From positions 124,001-188,000 of the forward strand of contig CAIYJE010000160.1 in assembly GCA_903926465.1 (NCBI GenBank): a stretch of 64,000 nucleotides of DNA, in the 5' to 3' direction. Positions 25,707 through 35,038 of this stretch are shown in pieces. Each line of letters begins with the position of its first letter. The stretch's first letter is position 1. Source of the stretch: an uncultured Planctomycetales bacterium (GTDB taxonomy: Bacteria; Planctomycetota; Planctomycetia; Isosphaerales; Isosphaeraceae). The translations under genes were made by a program, and so were the position numbers. The notes below the pieces were generated by a model, which did not search any database, was not told the origin of the DNA, and was given only the letters and a program-made list of their open reading frames with translations.

Positions 25707-26777
25707 TCAGGAGCCGGGGGTTGTTTCACGGCGGAGTGAGGAATTTGCGGATGTACCGGCAATTGCCGACCGCATTTCCGTATCGGCCTGAACATTTTTT
25801 AGGCTGTAGTACTCGGCAATCCCCAGATTTCCTTTCCGGAACGCCTCGGCAATGGCCAGAGGAACCTCGGCTTCGGCGGCCACCACCTTGGCTCGGTTTT
25901 CTTGGACCAACGCCACGTTTTCTTGTTCTGTTGCCACGGCCGCGGCCCGGCGTTCTTCGGCTTTGGCACGGGCCACGCGCACATCGGCCTCGGCCTGAGC
26001 CGCTTGCAAATTGGCACCGATATTGTCACCCACATCGACGTCGGCGATGTCGATGGAAAGGATCTCGAACGCCGAGCCTGCGTCCAGTCCCTTTTCAAGT
26101 ACCCGCTTGGAGATGGTGTCTGGGTTCTCCAGAACCGCGTTATGGGTCTCCGCAGATCCGATGGTGGTCACAATCCCTTCGCCCACTCGCGCGATAATCG
26201 TCTCTTCGGTGGCACCGCCAACCAGGCGGTCGATATTTGTGCGTACGGTCACTCGTGCCTTCACCTTGAGCTGAATGCCGTCCTTGGCCACCGCGTCAAT
26301 GGTCTGGCGGCCCTTGGCGGGGTCTGGGCAATCAATCACCTTGGGATTCACGCTGGTCTGCACAGCATCCAGCACGTTTCGGCCCGCCAGGTCAATAGCC
26401 GAGGCTCGCTTCCACGACAGCGGAATATCCGCACGGTTGGCTGCAATCAACGCCCGAACCACGTTCGGCACATTTCCACCAGCCAGGTAATGCGCTTCCA
26501 GAGACTGACGAGTTACCCCGTCTTTGTCCGAAATTCCAGCCTGTACGGCCATGATCTTGGACCGAACGATGACGTTGGGATTCACCTTACGAAAGGTCAT
26601 TCCAACCAGATCAAAGAGCCCGATTCCCGCGTTGGTGGTGACCGACTGAATCCACAAGTTGAAATACTTCGCGAAAAGCACAAACAGGGCGAACGCGAAC
26701 AGAATGATCACGCCTGCCCCAACCATGAACGGTACGGTCATGTCGGAGGGCATCTGGGCAAAAGGCAACTGGGCCAT
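25707..26777 (-). CDS. floA: Flotillin-like membrane scaffold FloA
   Basis: 356 residues (family usual about 330). One N-terminal membrane helix ([23 protein letters not shown]) is followed by the SPFH-type part beginning [28 protein letters not shown], and a long coiled-coil rich in Ala/Glu ([22 protein letters not shown]). FloA proteins organise functional membrane microdomains. The ATG at 26777 follows AGAGGT. It sits 85 bases downstream of nfeD, the conserved pairing of NfeD proteins with flotillins. Confidence 0.9.
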   Translation of the reverse strand: MAQLPFAQMPSDMTVPFMVGAGVIILFAFALFVLFAKYFNLWIQSVTTNAGIGLFDLVGMTFRKVNPNVIVRSKIMAVQAGISDKDGVTRQSLEAHYLAGGNVPNVVRALIAANRADIPLSWKRASAIDLAGRNVLDAVQTSVNPKVIDCPDPAKGRQTIDAVAKDGIQLKVKARVTVRTNIDRLVGGATEETIIARVGEGIVTTIGSAETHNAVLENPDTISKRVLEKGLDAGSAFEILSIDIADVDVGDNIGANLQAAQAEADVRVARAKAEERRAAAVATEQENVALVQENRAKVVAAEAEVPLAIAEAFRKGNLGIAEYYSLKNVQADTEMRSAIAGTSANSSLRRETTPGS

Positions 26778-26862
26778 GTTGTACCTCTGGGGTTGAATGA
26801 GTTTTGGAGAGTTGTCCCTGGTTGGGGATCATTGGAAGCACGAAAAACCGAAATTTATCGAC

Positions 26863-27375
26863 CTAGCTGGAAAATTCTTCCAGAGCGGGAATCTCTGCGC
26901 GTCTCACCGAAAGCCGTTGACCACGAACCTGAACGACCTGAACCAGAGTTCCGGCCGGTAGCAACCCGTCCTCGGCTGAACCTTCGAATTTTCGACCATC
27001 CAGGTCGACCATTCCGGTTGGCTTCAGCGGGGTCAGGCAACGCCCGAACTGACCGACCAGGTGATGCAGTAAGGTCTGATCCAGGTCGGATGCGGAAGGA
27101 TCAGGCTCCGGCGGCTTGAGTGTCAGTCTCTTTCCGAGCGGAGTCTTGGGCCACAGGCTGACCGCTAGCATGAGTGTAAGCGGCAGCAACAGGCCAGTCA
27201 CCATCAGGAACAGCCATCCATAGGCCGTGGTGGTGAACGCAAGATAAAGGCTAATCCCCACAAATCCGAACGCCATCAGGCCAATCAGTCCACCCGATGG
27301 AATGAAAGCCTCTGAAACAAACAAAAATAGAGCGACCGCCAGCGTGAGAATCGGCCAGACAAGTTCGATTCTCAT
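26863..27375 (-). CDS. NfeD-like membrane protein
   Basis: 170 residues. Three hydrophobic segments in the first 85 residues (MRIELVWPILTLAVALFLF; LIGLMAFGFVGISLYLA; WLFLMVTGLLLPLTLMLAV) precede a soluble OB-fold domain (GMVDLDGRKFEGSAEDGLLPAG...VVQVRGQRLSVRRAE) typical of short NfeD proteins. Short NfeD proteins lack the ClpP-like protease part. In the family these are partners of flotillin, consistent with floA next door. It is the first gene of the minus-strand operon. Confidence 0.88.
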   Translation of the reverse strand: MRIELVWPILTLAVALFLFVSEAFIPSGGLIGLMAFGFVGISLYLAFTTTAYGWLFLMVTGLLLPLTLMLAVSLWPKTPLGKRLTLKPPEPDPSASDLDQTLLHHLVGQFGRCLTPLKPTGMVDLDGRKFEGSAEDGLLPAGTLVQVVQVRGQRLSVRRAEIPALEEFSS

Positions 27376-27656
27376 GAAGCCCTCTCAGAGGTCCAGACCA
27401 TGCGCATGAATACTCTAGATTCAGTTTACTGAACGGATAGCCCCTCGCCAACAGGTAGAGTCCACCAACCCGGTCGAATTGATACGATCCGCCCAGATTG
27501 ATTCGGCGGTACAACGCCACATGCACCCACGCACGCACTGCCGCCCGTAAGCTGAAGTACTAGACCGATGACGCGGCTTGCTTCCTTTCGTTATGCTTTC
27601 CCACTCTCTCACAGGTTCATAGATCACGATCACGGCAAGGTCCGAGGACGGCGACG
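27376..27656. promoter_or_regulatory. Divergent intergenic region nfeD / aspartokinase
   Basis: 281 bases between divergent genes. It must contain both promoters; I see no tRNA, hairpin or operator that I can name. Confidence 0.35.
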
Positions 27657-29459
27657 GTGGGTCTGCTAGTTCAGAAGTTTGGTGGCACGAGCGTCGCGGA
27701 TAGCAACAAAGTGCTGGCGGCCGCCCGGCGCGCCATTCGGGCACACCATGCTGGGGATAAGGTTGTGGTGGTCGTTTCCGCCCGCGGCCATACCACAGAT
27801 GAATTGATCGATCTGGCCAAAGAGATCTCTGACCCCCCGCCCGCCCGTGAGCTGGACATGCTGATCTCCACGGGTGAGCAGGTCAGCGTGGCGCTCATGG
27901 CCATGGCGGTGCAGGCCCTTGGAGTACCCGCGATCAGCTTCACGGGGGCACAGATCGGACTGGTTACCGATAGCTTCCACACGCGGGCACGAATCCGAGA
28001 AATTGCCACCGATCGTATCCTCCAGGCGCTTGATTCCGGACAGATTGTGATTGTGGCCGGCTTCCAGGGAATTGACGCCAACGCGAATATCACCACCTTG
28101 GGTCGTGGTGGATCAGACACCACGGCCGTGGCATTGGCAGCCGTGCTAGATGCTGATGCCTGCGAGATTTACACCGACGTGGACGGGGTTTACACCACCG
28201 ACCCCCGGGTTGTGCCTGAAGCCCGAAAGCTGGACAGGATCAGCTACGACGAAATGCTCGAACTGGCGAGCCTTGGCGCTGGCGTGATGCATTCGCGTTC
28301 GATCGAATTCGCCAAAAAATACGGCGTGCCAATCCACGTTCGATCCAGCTTTTCAGACGCGAATGGGACCTGGATTGTGGGCGAGGCCGACGCCAGCCAT
28401 GCGGGCAGCGTGACAGGTTGTGCCCTGGTCAAGGACGAAGCACGAATCACGGTGTTAGGTGTACCGGACCGTCCAGGGGTGGTGCACGAGTTATTTCGCC
28501 GGATCGCACAGGCGAAAATCGTGGTCGATATGATCGTTCAGAATGTCGCCCTTCATGGAACGACCGAGGTCAGTTTCACCGTGGCGGCCGATGACTTGAC
28601 CCAAGCCCTGGAGGTCGCCGATACCGCAGCGCGGGCCATTGGAGCGGCCGGGATTGATCATGACCCCCAGGTCTCCAAGGTTTCCATTGTGGGCCAAGGG
28701 ATGCGGGTCCACACGGGCGTTGCGTTCTCACTCTTCAAAGCCCTGGGTGCAGCCGGCATTAACATCGACATGATCACGACCAGCGAGATCAAGATCAGTG
28801 TTCTGGTCGCGCGGATCTCGGGTGTTCAGGCGTTGCGAATTGCTCACAAGACGTTCAGTTTGGAACAGGCCAGTGGCGACTCGGCCCACGCGCAATTCAA
28901 GCCCCGCCACCTGGCTTCTCCTGCCCGTGGGCAGGTGACCACCGACGAGCACGCCGCAGCATCACCAGGCATGGAAGACCTGGTCATCACCGACGTCGAG
29001 CTGGACACAACGCAGGCCAGAATTACTGTGCTGAACTTGCCGAACACCCCTGGGCAGTCGGCCCATGTTTTTGAGCGAATTTCCAGCGCGGGCGTGTTTG
29101 TAGACATGATCGTTCAGAACACCGGACGTGGGGACAACACAAACCTTTCATTCACCGTTCCCCGCACGCAGACAACGCAGGCAGCCGAGGCCGTTCTTCA
29201 GGCGGTCCCGCACGGCCAGGTTGTGGTTGATGATGACCTTGCCAAGCTTTCCGTGACCGGGGTTGGAATGCGGACCCACACGGGGGTGGCCACTCGAATG
29301 TTCGGTGCGCTGGCTGACCGGAACATCAATATCGCCATGATCTCCACGAGTGAGGTTCGGCTCAACGTGATCACGAACCAGGATGCCGGCCATTCGGGGA
29401 TCGCGTGCCTTAGACAGGCGTTCCACCTGCCCGAACCTGGGCAGGCTCAGAGTAAGTAA
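27657..29459 (+). CDS. lysC: Aspartate kinase with four ACT domains
   Basis: 600 residues, GTG start 27657 preceded by GAGGA (27643-27647). Amino-acid-kinase domain 1-250 with KFGGTSVAD, TLGRGGSDTTA and YTDVDGVYTTDPR. ACT domains occupy about 262-330, 341-405, 453-515 and 528-592 (the second and fourth both carry GxGMRxHTGVA). Most bacterial aspartokinases have two; a four-ACT form is established in the Synechocystis enzyme and predicted in related phyla, where lysine and threonine bind separate pairs. It phosphorylates aspartate as the first step to Lys, Thr and Met. The duplicated ACT pair is separated by an Ala/His/Ser-rich linker (about 405-450). Confidence 0.93.
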   Translation: MGLLVQKFGGTSVADSNKVLAAARRAIRAHHAGDKVVVVVSARGHTTDELIDLAKEISDPPPARELDMLISTGEQVSVALMAMAVQALGVPAISFTGAQIGLVTDSFHTRARIREIATDRILQALDSGQIVIVAGFQGIDANANITTLGRGGSDTTAVALAAVLDADACEIYTDVDGVYTTDPRVVPEARKLDRISYDEMLELASLGAGVMHSRSIEFAKKYGVPIHVRSSFSDANGTWIVGEADASHAGSVTGCALVKDEARITVLGVPDRPGVVHELFRRIAQAKIVVDMIVQNVALHGTTEVSFTVAADDLTQALEVADTAARAIGAAGIDHDPQVSKVSIVGQGMRVHTGVAFSLFKALGAAGINIDMITTSEIKISVLVARISGVQALRIAHKTFSLEQASGDSAHAQFKPRHLASPARGQVTTDEHAAASPGMEDLVITDVELDTTQARITVLNLPNTPGQSAHVFERISSAGVFVDMIVQNTGRGDNTNLSFTVPRTQTTQAAEAVLQAVPHGQVVVDDDLAKLSVTGVGMRTHTGVATRMFGALADRNINIAMISTSEVRLNVITNQDAGHSGIACLRQAFHLPEPGQAQSK

Positions 29460-29519
29460 CCCCTGCCACACGCACGGATTTCCCGTCCTCAATCTCGTAC
29501 TTTCGGATGCCGTTGAATT

Positions 29520-30362
29520 ATGAGCGAATCTCGTTCGTCGATCCTGGAAAGATTTCGGGCCAAGGTTCGAACTGGTCAGGCCATTGTGGGTGGAGGAGCC
29601 GGGACCGGCATTTCTGCCAAGTGCGAGGAAGCCGGCGGCATCGACCTGATCATCATTTACAACTCCGGCAAGTTCCGGATGGCCGGTCATGGGTCGCTGG
29701 CGGGGATGATGCCGTTTGGGAATGCCAACCAGATTGTGCTGGAAATGGCGGCCGAGGTTCTGACGGCCGTGAAATCGACACCGATCCTGGCCGGCGTTTG
29801 CGGTACCGATCCCATGCTTCTCAGGCGTCATCACCTCAAACGCCTGATTGACCTTGGGTTCGCTGGTATCCAGAATTTTCCAACCGTGGGGCTGATTGAT
29901 GGCCAGTTCCGGGTGGGCCTTGAGGAAACCGGCATGGGGTATCAACGCGAGGTTGATATTGTGGCCGAAGCCCACGCCCTTGACCTGCTGACAACCCCCT
30001 ATGTTTTTGATCCCGAGCAGGCGCGCCAGATGGCACACGCCGGCGCGGATATTTTGGTGGCCCACATGGGCCTGACCACACTGGGAACGATTGGGGCCAA
30101 GACGGCCAAGAGCCTCGAGCAGTCTGCCAAGGAAGTGGCTGCCATTGCTGCCGCGGGCAAAGCCGCACGACCCGACGTGCTGGTGCTTTGCCATGGTGGT
30201 CCAATTGCAATGCCCGACGACGCCGCTTACATTCTCCGGGAATGTCCGCAGGTCGACGGTTTCTATGGAGCGAGCTCCATGGAGCGTTTACCCACGGAGA
30301 TCGCAATTACCGAGCAGGTTCGCCGATTCGGACATCTTCGGATTGGTGGCGCGGCTCACTGA
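29520..30362 (+). CDS. TIM-barrel protein of the phosphoenolpyruvate-hydrolase-like family (Tm-1 C-terminal half)
   Basis: 280 residues, family PF09370 (TIM-barrel signal transduction/PEP-hydrolase-like). Landmarks are [38 protein letters not shown], a long helix with [24 protein letters not shown] and [11 protein letters not shown]. The plant protein Tm-1 has this domain as its C-terminal half. The enzymatic activity is not settled for the family. It is 60 bases after lysC and 18 bases before the UPF0261 gene, strongly suggesting cotranscription. Confidence 0.87.
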   Translation: MSESRSSILERFRAKVRTGQAIVGGGAGTGISAKCEEAGGIDLIIIYNSGKFRMAGHGSLAGMMPFGNANQIVLEMAAEVLTAVKSTPILAGVCGTDPMLLRRHHLKRLIDLGFAGIQNFPTVGLIDGQFRVGLEETGMGYQREVDIVAEAHALDLLTTPYVFDPEQARQMAHAGADILVAHMGLTTLGTIGAKTAKSLEQSAKEVAAIAAAGKAARPDVLVLCHGGPIAMPDDAAYILRECPQVDGFYGASSMERLPTEIAITEQVRRFGHLRIGGAAH

Positions 30363-30380
30363 GGCAGGAGCTGGGCTTCC

Positions 30381-31607
30381 ATGGCTGTGGTACTCGTTGC
30401 AACTCTGGACACCAAAGGGGAAGAACTGGGCGAGGTTCGCTCGGTTCTAACCTCCGCGGGTCTAGCTTCGATTGTGATTGATGCAGGTTCCGCCGGCCAG
30501 CCACAAATTTCTGTCGATATCGCACGCGAACGGGTTTTTGAAGCGGCCGCCGTTCAGGGTTTTGAGTCGCTTTCCCGCGGTGAAGCGGTTGCGAAGGCGG
30601 CCACCGGCGTGACTTCGATTGTGAAGCAACTCTACGCGGAGGGGCGTGTCGACGGAATTCTTGCGCTCGGGGGATCGGCGGGAACCACCATTGGCACTTC
30701 CGCCATGCGTGCGCTACCGTTTGGCGTGCCAAAAGTGATGATCAGCACGCTGGCAAGCGGCCAGACTCGTCCGTTTGTGGGTGGCAGTGACCTGGTGCTT
30801 TTTCCCTCAGTCGCCGATGTTGCGGGCCTGAACCGGCTCACAAGGACGGTGCTCAGGAATGCAGCCTGGGCGATGGTCGGGATGGTTCGGGGCCGGGCCG
30901 AGCCCCAGTCAATTGCGCAGAGTGACCGCCCGGTCATTACGGCCACGATGTTTGGGGTAACCACCCCCTGCGTCAGCCACGCCCGGATGGAGCTGGAATC
31001 TTGGGGTTATGAGGTCTTGGTATTCCATGCCACGGGGGTTGGTGGCCAGGCCATGGAGGGGCTGGTTCGCGATGGCATGGTTTCAGGAATTCTGGACCTG
31101 ACCACCACGGAAATTGCGGATGAGGTTGTAGGTGGAGTTTTGTCGGCCGGCCCGGATCGGTTGCGGGCCGGGGCACGGTCTGGCCTGCCCCAGGTGATCA
31201 GTGTGGGTGCGCTCGATATGGTGAATTTTGGGCCCATGGAAACGGTTCCCGAACAGTTCCGGGGTCGGCTATTCCACGTTCATAATGCCAATGTCACCTT
31301 GATGAGGACAACGCCCGAAGAGAACACGGCGATCGGGCAATTCCTCGCCAGAGCACTGGTCGAGTCGGTCGGGCCAACGGCAGTCCTGATCCCACGTGGA
31401 GGCATCTCCGCCCTGGATGCGCCGGGGGCCCCGTTCTATCATCCCGAAGCAAACACAGCCCTTTTCGATGCCATCCGGCAGGGGTTATCGAGTCGCCCGG
31501 ATATTGCGTTGATTGAGCGGATCGAGCACATTAATGACCCAGCCTTTGCCAGTGCGGCCGCGGCCACGCTCCGTGGCTGGCTGAGTCCGACCATGAGAGG
31601 GGCTTGA
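30381..31607 (+). CDS. Tm-1-like ATP-binding protein (UPF0261)
   Basis: 408 residues, family PF06792/UPF0261. It opens with VVLVATLDTKGEELGEVR, and contains GILALGGSAGTTIGTSAM, the GGSDLVLFPSVADVAG segment and SVGALDMVNFG. In tomato Tm-1 this family is the N-terminal half and binds viral replication protein; the bacterial function is unknown, with ATP binding reported for Tm-1-like domains. It lies 18 bases after the TIM-barrel gene, so the two halves of plant Tm-1 are adjacent separate genes in reversed order. Confidence 0.87.
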   Translation: MAVVLVATLDTKGEELGEVRSVLTSAGLASIVIDAGSAGQPQISVDIARERVFEAAAVQGFESLSRGEAVAKAATGVTSIVKQLYAEGRVDGILALGGSAGTTIGTSAMRALPFGVPKVMISTLASGQTRPFVGGSDLVLFPSVADVAGLNRLTRTVLRNAAWAMVGMVRGRAEPQSIAQSDRPVITATMFGVTTPCVSHARMELESWGYEVLVFHATGVGGQAMEGLVRDGMVSGILDLTTTEIADEVVGGVLSAGPDRLRAGARSGLPQVISVGALDMVNFGPMETVPEQFRGRLFHVHNANVTLMRTTPEENTAIGQFLARALVESVGPTAVLIPRGGISALDAPGAPFYHPEANTALFDAIRQGLSSRPDIALIERIEHINDPAFASAAAATLRGWLSPTMRGA

Positions 31608-31829
31608 GAGGCTCCACTCTGACACTGCGAGACCAGACTGGTAGGGGTCAATCCAAGCGAGCGATCCTTGGTTGATCTTCAGGTCTTGATCTGATCCGTG
31701 CGAAAGTCTTGCCGTCTGTCCCTGGGCGAACCTGGAACGCTCGACCGAGAAAACCTTATCAACACGATCGACGGCTCAGGATGTACCTGAGATCAAGAGG
31801 CCGACCTTGGCCAGGAAACGAGCCGGAAC

Positions 31830-33497
31830 ATGGGGCAGGAACACGTGAACTCTCCAGGCAAACAGGCATGGGCCGGGGTACCTCCACTGCAACCGATCCC
31901 AGATTCCATCCAGTCACTGGGGACGGCGTTCGCACGGACGATGGCAAAGCAACCCAACGCCCTGGCGTTTGCGGATAGTACAAAGACCAAGCTCAGTTAT
32001 CGGCAAACCATGCAGCGTGCCACGGCGCTGGCTCGGGTTTTGGGTAGGACGGTTGGCCCTGGCCGTTATGTGGGAATTTTGTTACCGCCCACCGTTGCGG
32101 CGGCTGTGACAAACCTCGCAGTCACGTTGCTGGGCAAGATTCCGGTGAACCTCAACTATACGGTTTCGGAATCGGTGGTGAACTCCTGCATCGATCAATG
32201 TGAACTGAGTCACGTCATCTCGTCTCGCCGGGCTCTTGAGAAGTTTCCGATCAAGCCCAAGGTGCCGGTCATCCTGCTCGAAGACGTGCCGAAGTTGATC
32301 TCTCGCCTTGATAAACTGGTAGCGGCTGTGGCCTCGTATTCACCCAAGTTACTGGCTCCGGCCTTCTTGCCCGGACTACGCGGGAACCGGATGGAAGAGA
32401 CCGCGACCGTCATTTTCACCTCGGGTTCCACGGGTGACCCCAAGGGGGTGATGCTCTCGCACCGAAACGTACTTTCGAACGTTTTCGGGATCGGGCAGCA
32501 TGTGGATCTTTCGCCCAAAGATACCGTTCTGGGAATTCTCCCCTTCTTTCATTCCTTTGGCTTCACCGTCACACTTTGGACGGTGCTTGGCCAGGGATTG
32601 AAGGCGGTTTATCACTTCAGTCCCCTGGATGCCAAGATCATCGGCGGCCTTTCCGAGGAGTTTGGTGCCACGGTGATGGCGGCCACGCCCACCTTCATGC
32701 GAAGTTACATGCAGCGCTGCAAGCCCGAGCAGTTTGCAAAACTTCGGCTTCTGATCCTAGGGGCTGAAAAGCTGAAGCCGGAAACCGCCCAGGAGATCGA
32801 AGACCGCTTGAAGGTGATACCGTTGGAAGGGTATGGCTGTTCAGAGACCGGTCCGGTGGTCTCTGTGAATGTGCCGGTTTCCGTTCGTTCTCGTTCGGGA
32901 GAGTCGATCCCCGGAAATCGCCGGGGCACGGTGGGAAGGCCTCTGCCCGGCACCGAGGTGCGAACCGTAGACGTCCAGACCGGTGCGCTCTTGCCGGTGG
33001 GCCAGGAAGGGATTATTGAGGTCCGCGGCCCGCAGATCATGCAGGGTTATCTCAATCGCGCAGAAGCCACCAGCGCAGTCCTCAGGGACGGGTGGTATTC
33101 CACGGGAGACCTGGGCTTTGTGGATCAAGACGGCTTCTTATCGATCACCGATCGACTCAGCCGGTTTGCCAAGATTGGCGGAGAGATGGTCCCGCATCAC
33201 GCTGTGGAGTCGGCAATTGCTCAGGTGGCTGGTGTCTCGGATGCTTCCCTGGTTGTGACCTCGGTTCCAGATCCGAAGCGTGGTGAGCGACTGGTGGTCC
33301 TTCATACCGGCCTGCCGCTCACTCCCGAAGCCACCTGCGCCCGTCTGACGGCAGGCAGCACGCCCAAACTCTGGCTCCCAGCGCCATCCGACTTCATCCA
33401 GGTCGAGTCGATCCCTGTCCTTGGAACCGGAAAACTCGACCTGCGTGAAATTCGCAGGGTTGCCATCGAACGCTCGGGAGGCACGGCCCCCGCCTGA
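31830..33497 (+). CDS. AMP-forming acyl-activating enzyme (acyl-CoA or acyl-ACP synthetase)
   Basis: 555 residues, ANL superfamily. P-loop-like TVIFTSGSTGDPKGV, A5 motif YGCSETGP, A7 region GWYSTGDLGFVDQDGF, and C-terminal catalytic lysine in GTGKLDLREI. The middle resembles the AMP-binding domain of Aas-type fatty-acid recycling enzymes (LGILPFFHSFGFTVTLW). Substrate probably a medium or long fatty acid. The start at 31830 lacks a clear ribosome-binding site, and 222 bases of gap separate it from the Tm-1 gene, so separate transcription is likely. It has no fused acyltransferase domain. Confidence 0.85.
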   Translation: MGQEHVNSPGKQAWAGVPPLQPIPDSIQSLGTAFARTMAKQPNALAFADSTKTKLSYRQTMQRATALARVLGRTVGPGRYVGILLPPTVAAAVTNLAVTLLGKIPVNLNYTVSESVVNSCIDQCELSHVISSRRALEKFPIKPKVPVILLEDVPKLISRLDKLVAAVASYSPKLLAPAFLPGLRGNRMEETATVIFTSGSTGDPKGVMLSHRNVLSNVFGIGQHVDLSPKDTVLGILPFFHSFGFTVTLWTVLGQGLKAVYHFSPLDAKIIGGLSEEFGATVMAATPTFMRSYMQRCKPEQFAKLRLLILGAEKLKPETAQEIEDRLKVIPLEGYGCSETGPVVSVNVPVSVRSRSGESIPGNRRGTVGRPLPGTEVRTVDVQTGALLPVGQEGIIEVRGPQIMQGYLNRAEATSAVLRDGWYSTGDLGFVDQDGFLSITDRLSRFAKIGGEMVPHHAVESAIAQVAGVSDASLVVTSVPDPKRGERLVVLHTGLPLTPEATCARLTAGSTPKLWLPAPSDFIQVESIPVLGTGKLDLREIRRVAIERSGGTAPA

Positions 33498-33622
33498 TCT
33501 TGGCTTGTGAAATCTGGGTTGTTTGCAAAACGCGTGGAATCGGTGGGTGCTCCCTTTTTTCGACTCCATGGTGAATAATCTAAAGATTAATCGCGGGCGG
33601 AACAGGTTGCCGGAATCTCTCT

Positions 33623-34993
33623 ATGAATGTCGTATTGAAGGTTGTTGCTGGCCCACACTCGGGTAAGGATTACATCTTTACGCGGCATTCCACGTTTGTG
33701 GTCGGTCGGTCTCCTGAAGCCAATTTTCCCGTGCCCGATGATAAGTTTCTCTCCAGGGACCATTTCCTGATCGAGTTCAATCCTCCGATTTGCTACCTGA
33801 AGGATATGGGGAGCACCAACGGGACCCGCGTCAACGGTCAGATTGTGACCGAGGTCCGGCTTCGGAGCGGCGATACAATTTCGGCAGGCAAAAGCACCTT
33901 TGTCATACAGGTCGACTCAACCCGAGAGCAACTTGCTCCCATCCTCTGTACGGTTTGCGGTCAGCTGGCTCCCGACGACATTGCCGTGGCCGCGGAACCT
34001 GGTGAAGACAAGATCATCTGGATCTGTGACGCATGCGTTTCCCAAAGACGCAAGTTCCCGATTCCGATCGAGGGGTACTGGATTGAGTCCAGGCTGGGCG
34101 GGGGCGGGATGGGAGAGGTCTACAAGGCTCGCCACCTCGAAACCGGGCGTGTGGTCGCCATCAAGATGATGATTCCGTCAGCCGCGGCCAGTCCCCGGGC
34201 GCGAGACTATTTTCGGAGAGAGATCGAGGTTCTCAAGAAGCTTGAGCATCCCAACATCGTAAAATTCTACGGAATGGATGACGATCTGGGTCTGTTTCAA
34301 CTGGTGATGGAATATGTTGATGGACCCAATGCCCGTGAATGGATGGCCGCCCAGTCTTGCCGGCCGTCCGTGGCATCCATCGCAAAAATTGGGATCCAAC
34401 TTCTTTCCGCCCTGGATCACGCGCACACCGGGGGGTTCGTTCATCGAGACATCAAACCCTCGAATCTGCTCATTACCGGCAACAAGGAAGACCCAATCGT
34501 CAAGCTCTCGGATTTCGGGTTGGCCAAGAGCTTCCGCGACGATATCGGCTTCTTTGGCCTGACTCACCAGGGAGACGTGGGAGGCTCGGTGGGCTTCATT
34601 TCGCCCGATCACATTCGTGACTTCCGAGAAGTGAAGGAACCGGCCGATATTTATGGAGCTGGAGCGACCCTGTATTACCTGCTCACAGGCCAGTATCCCT
34701 ACCTGGACTTCGATCCGATGGGAAACAATGCCTACACCATGATTCTTGAGCACCCGACCGTCCCGATTCGGGTGCATCGACCGGATGTACCGGAGGCATT
34801 TGACCGGATCATTCGCAAAAGCCTGGAAAAACACCCACGTGATCGCTGGAAGACGGCATCAGCCTTTGCCAAAGCGCTCGAACCGTTTGCAGAAGCGAAA
34901 AATGCAGAGCATGCAATCATCAATCCAGCGGAGAACCGAATAGCATCCGAGGCGGCCAGCATGCCACCGCCAACCGATCTTGCGGGGCCATGA
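33623..34993 (+). CDS. FHA domain - zinc ribbon - Ser/Thr kinase
   Basis: 456 residues. FHA domain about 1-100 with the phosphothreonine-binding residues GRS (28-30), SRDH (44-47) and NGTR (66-69). A four-cysteine knuckle follows: C109-x2-C112 and C135-x2-C138 (CTVCG, CDAC). The kinase domain from about 152 has GGGGMGEVYKA, Lys181, HRDIKPSN (Asp276) and DFGLAKS (297-303), and a C-terminal disordered tail with no membrane helix, so the protein is cytosolic. FHA binds phosphothreonine, suggesting self-recruitment or docking to phosphorylated partners. It lies 45 bases upstream of tyrA, same strand. Confidence 0.9.
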   Translation: MNVVLKVVAGPHSGKDYIFTRHSTFVVGRSPEANFPVPDDKFLSRDHFLIEFNPPICYLKDMGSTNGTRVNGQIVTEVRLRSGDTISAGKSTFVIQVDSTREQLAPILCTVCGQLAPDDIAVAAEPGEDKIIWICDACVSQRRKFPIPIEGYWIESRLGGGGMGEVYKARHLETGRVVAIKMMIPSAAASPRARDYFRREIEVLKKLEHPNIVKFYGMDDDLGLFQLVMEYVDGPNAREWMAAQSCRPSVASIAKIGIQLLSALDHAHTGGFVHRDIKPSNLLITGNKEDPIVKLSDFGLAKSFRDDIGFFGLTHQGDVGGSVGFISPDHIRDFREVKEPADIYGAGATLYYLLTGQYPYLDFDPMGNNAYTMILEHPTVPIRVHRPDVPEAFDRIIRKSLEKHPRDRWKTASAFAKALEPFAEAKNAEHAIINPAENRIASEAASMPPPTDLAGP

Positions 34994-35038
34994 ACTCGCC
35001 TTTTATCGAACCAAAGATTACAGTTTTCGCTCCTGGAT

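Noticed and set aside
25902-27119. A 405-codon plus-strand frame
   Set aside because: Antisense to floA and nfeD, both clear family members; composition (His/Arg/Gly-rich) is typical of a shadow frame.
29148-30194. A 348-codon minus-strand frame
   Set aside because: Antisense to lysC and the TIM-barrel gene; no family features.
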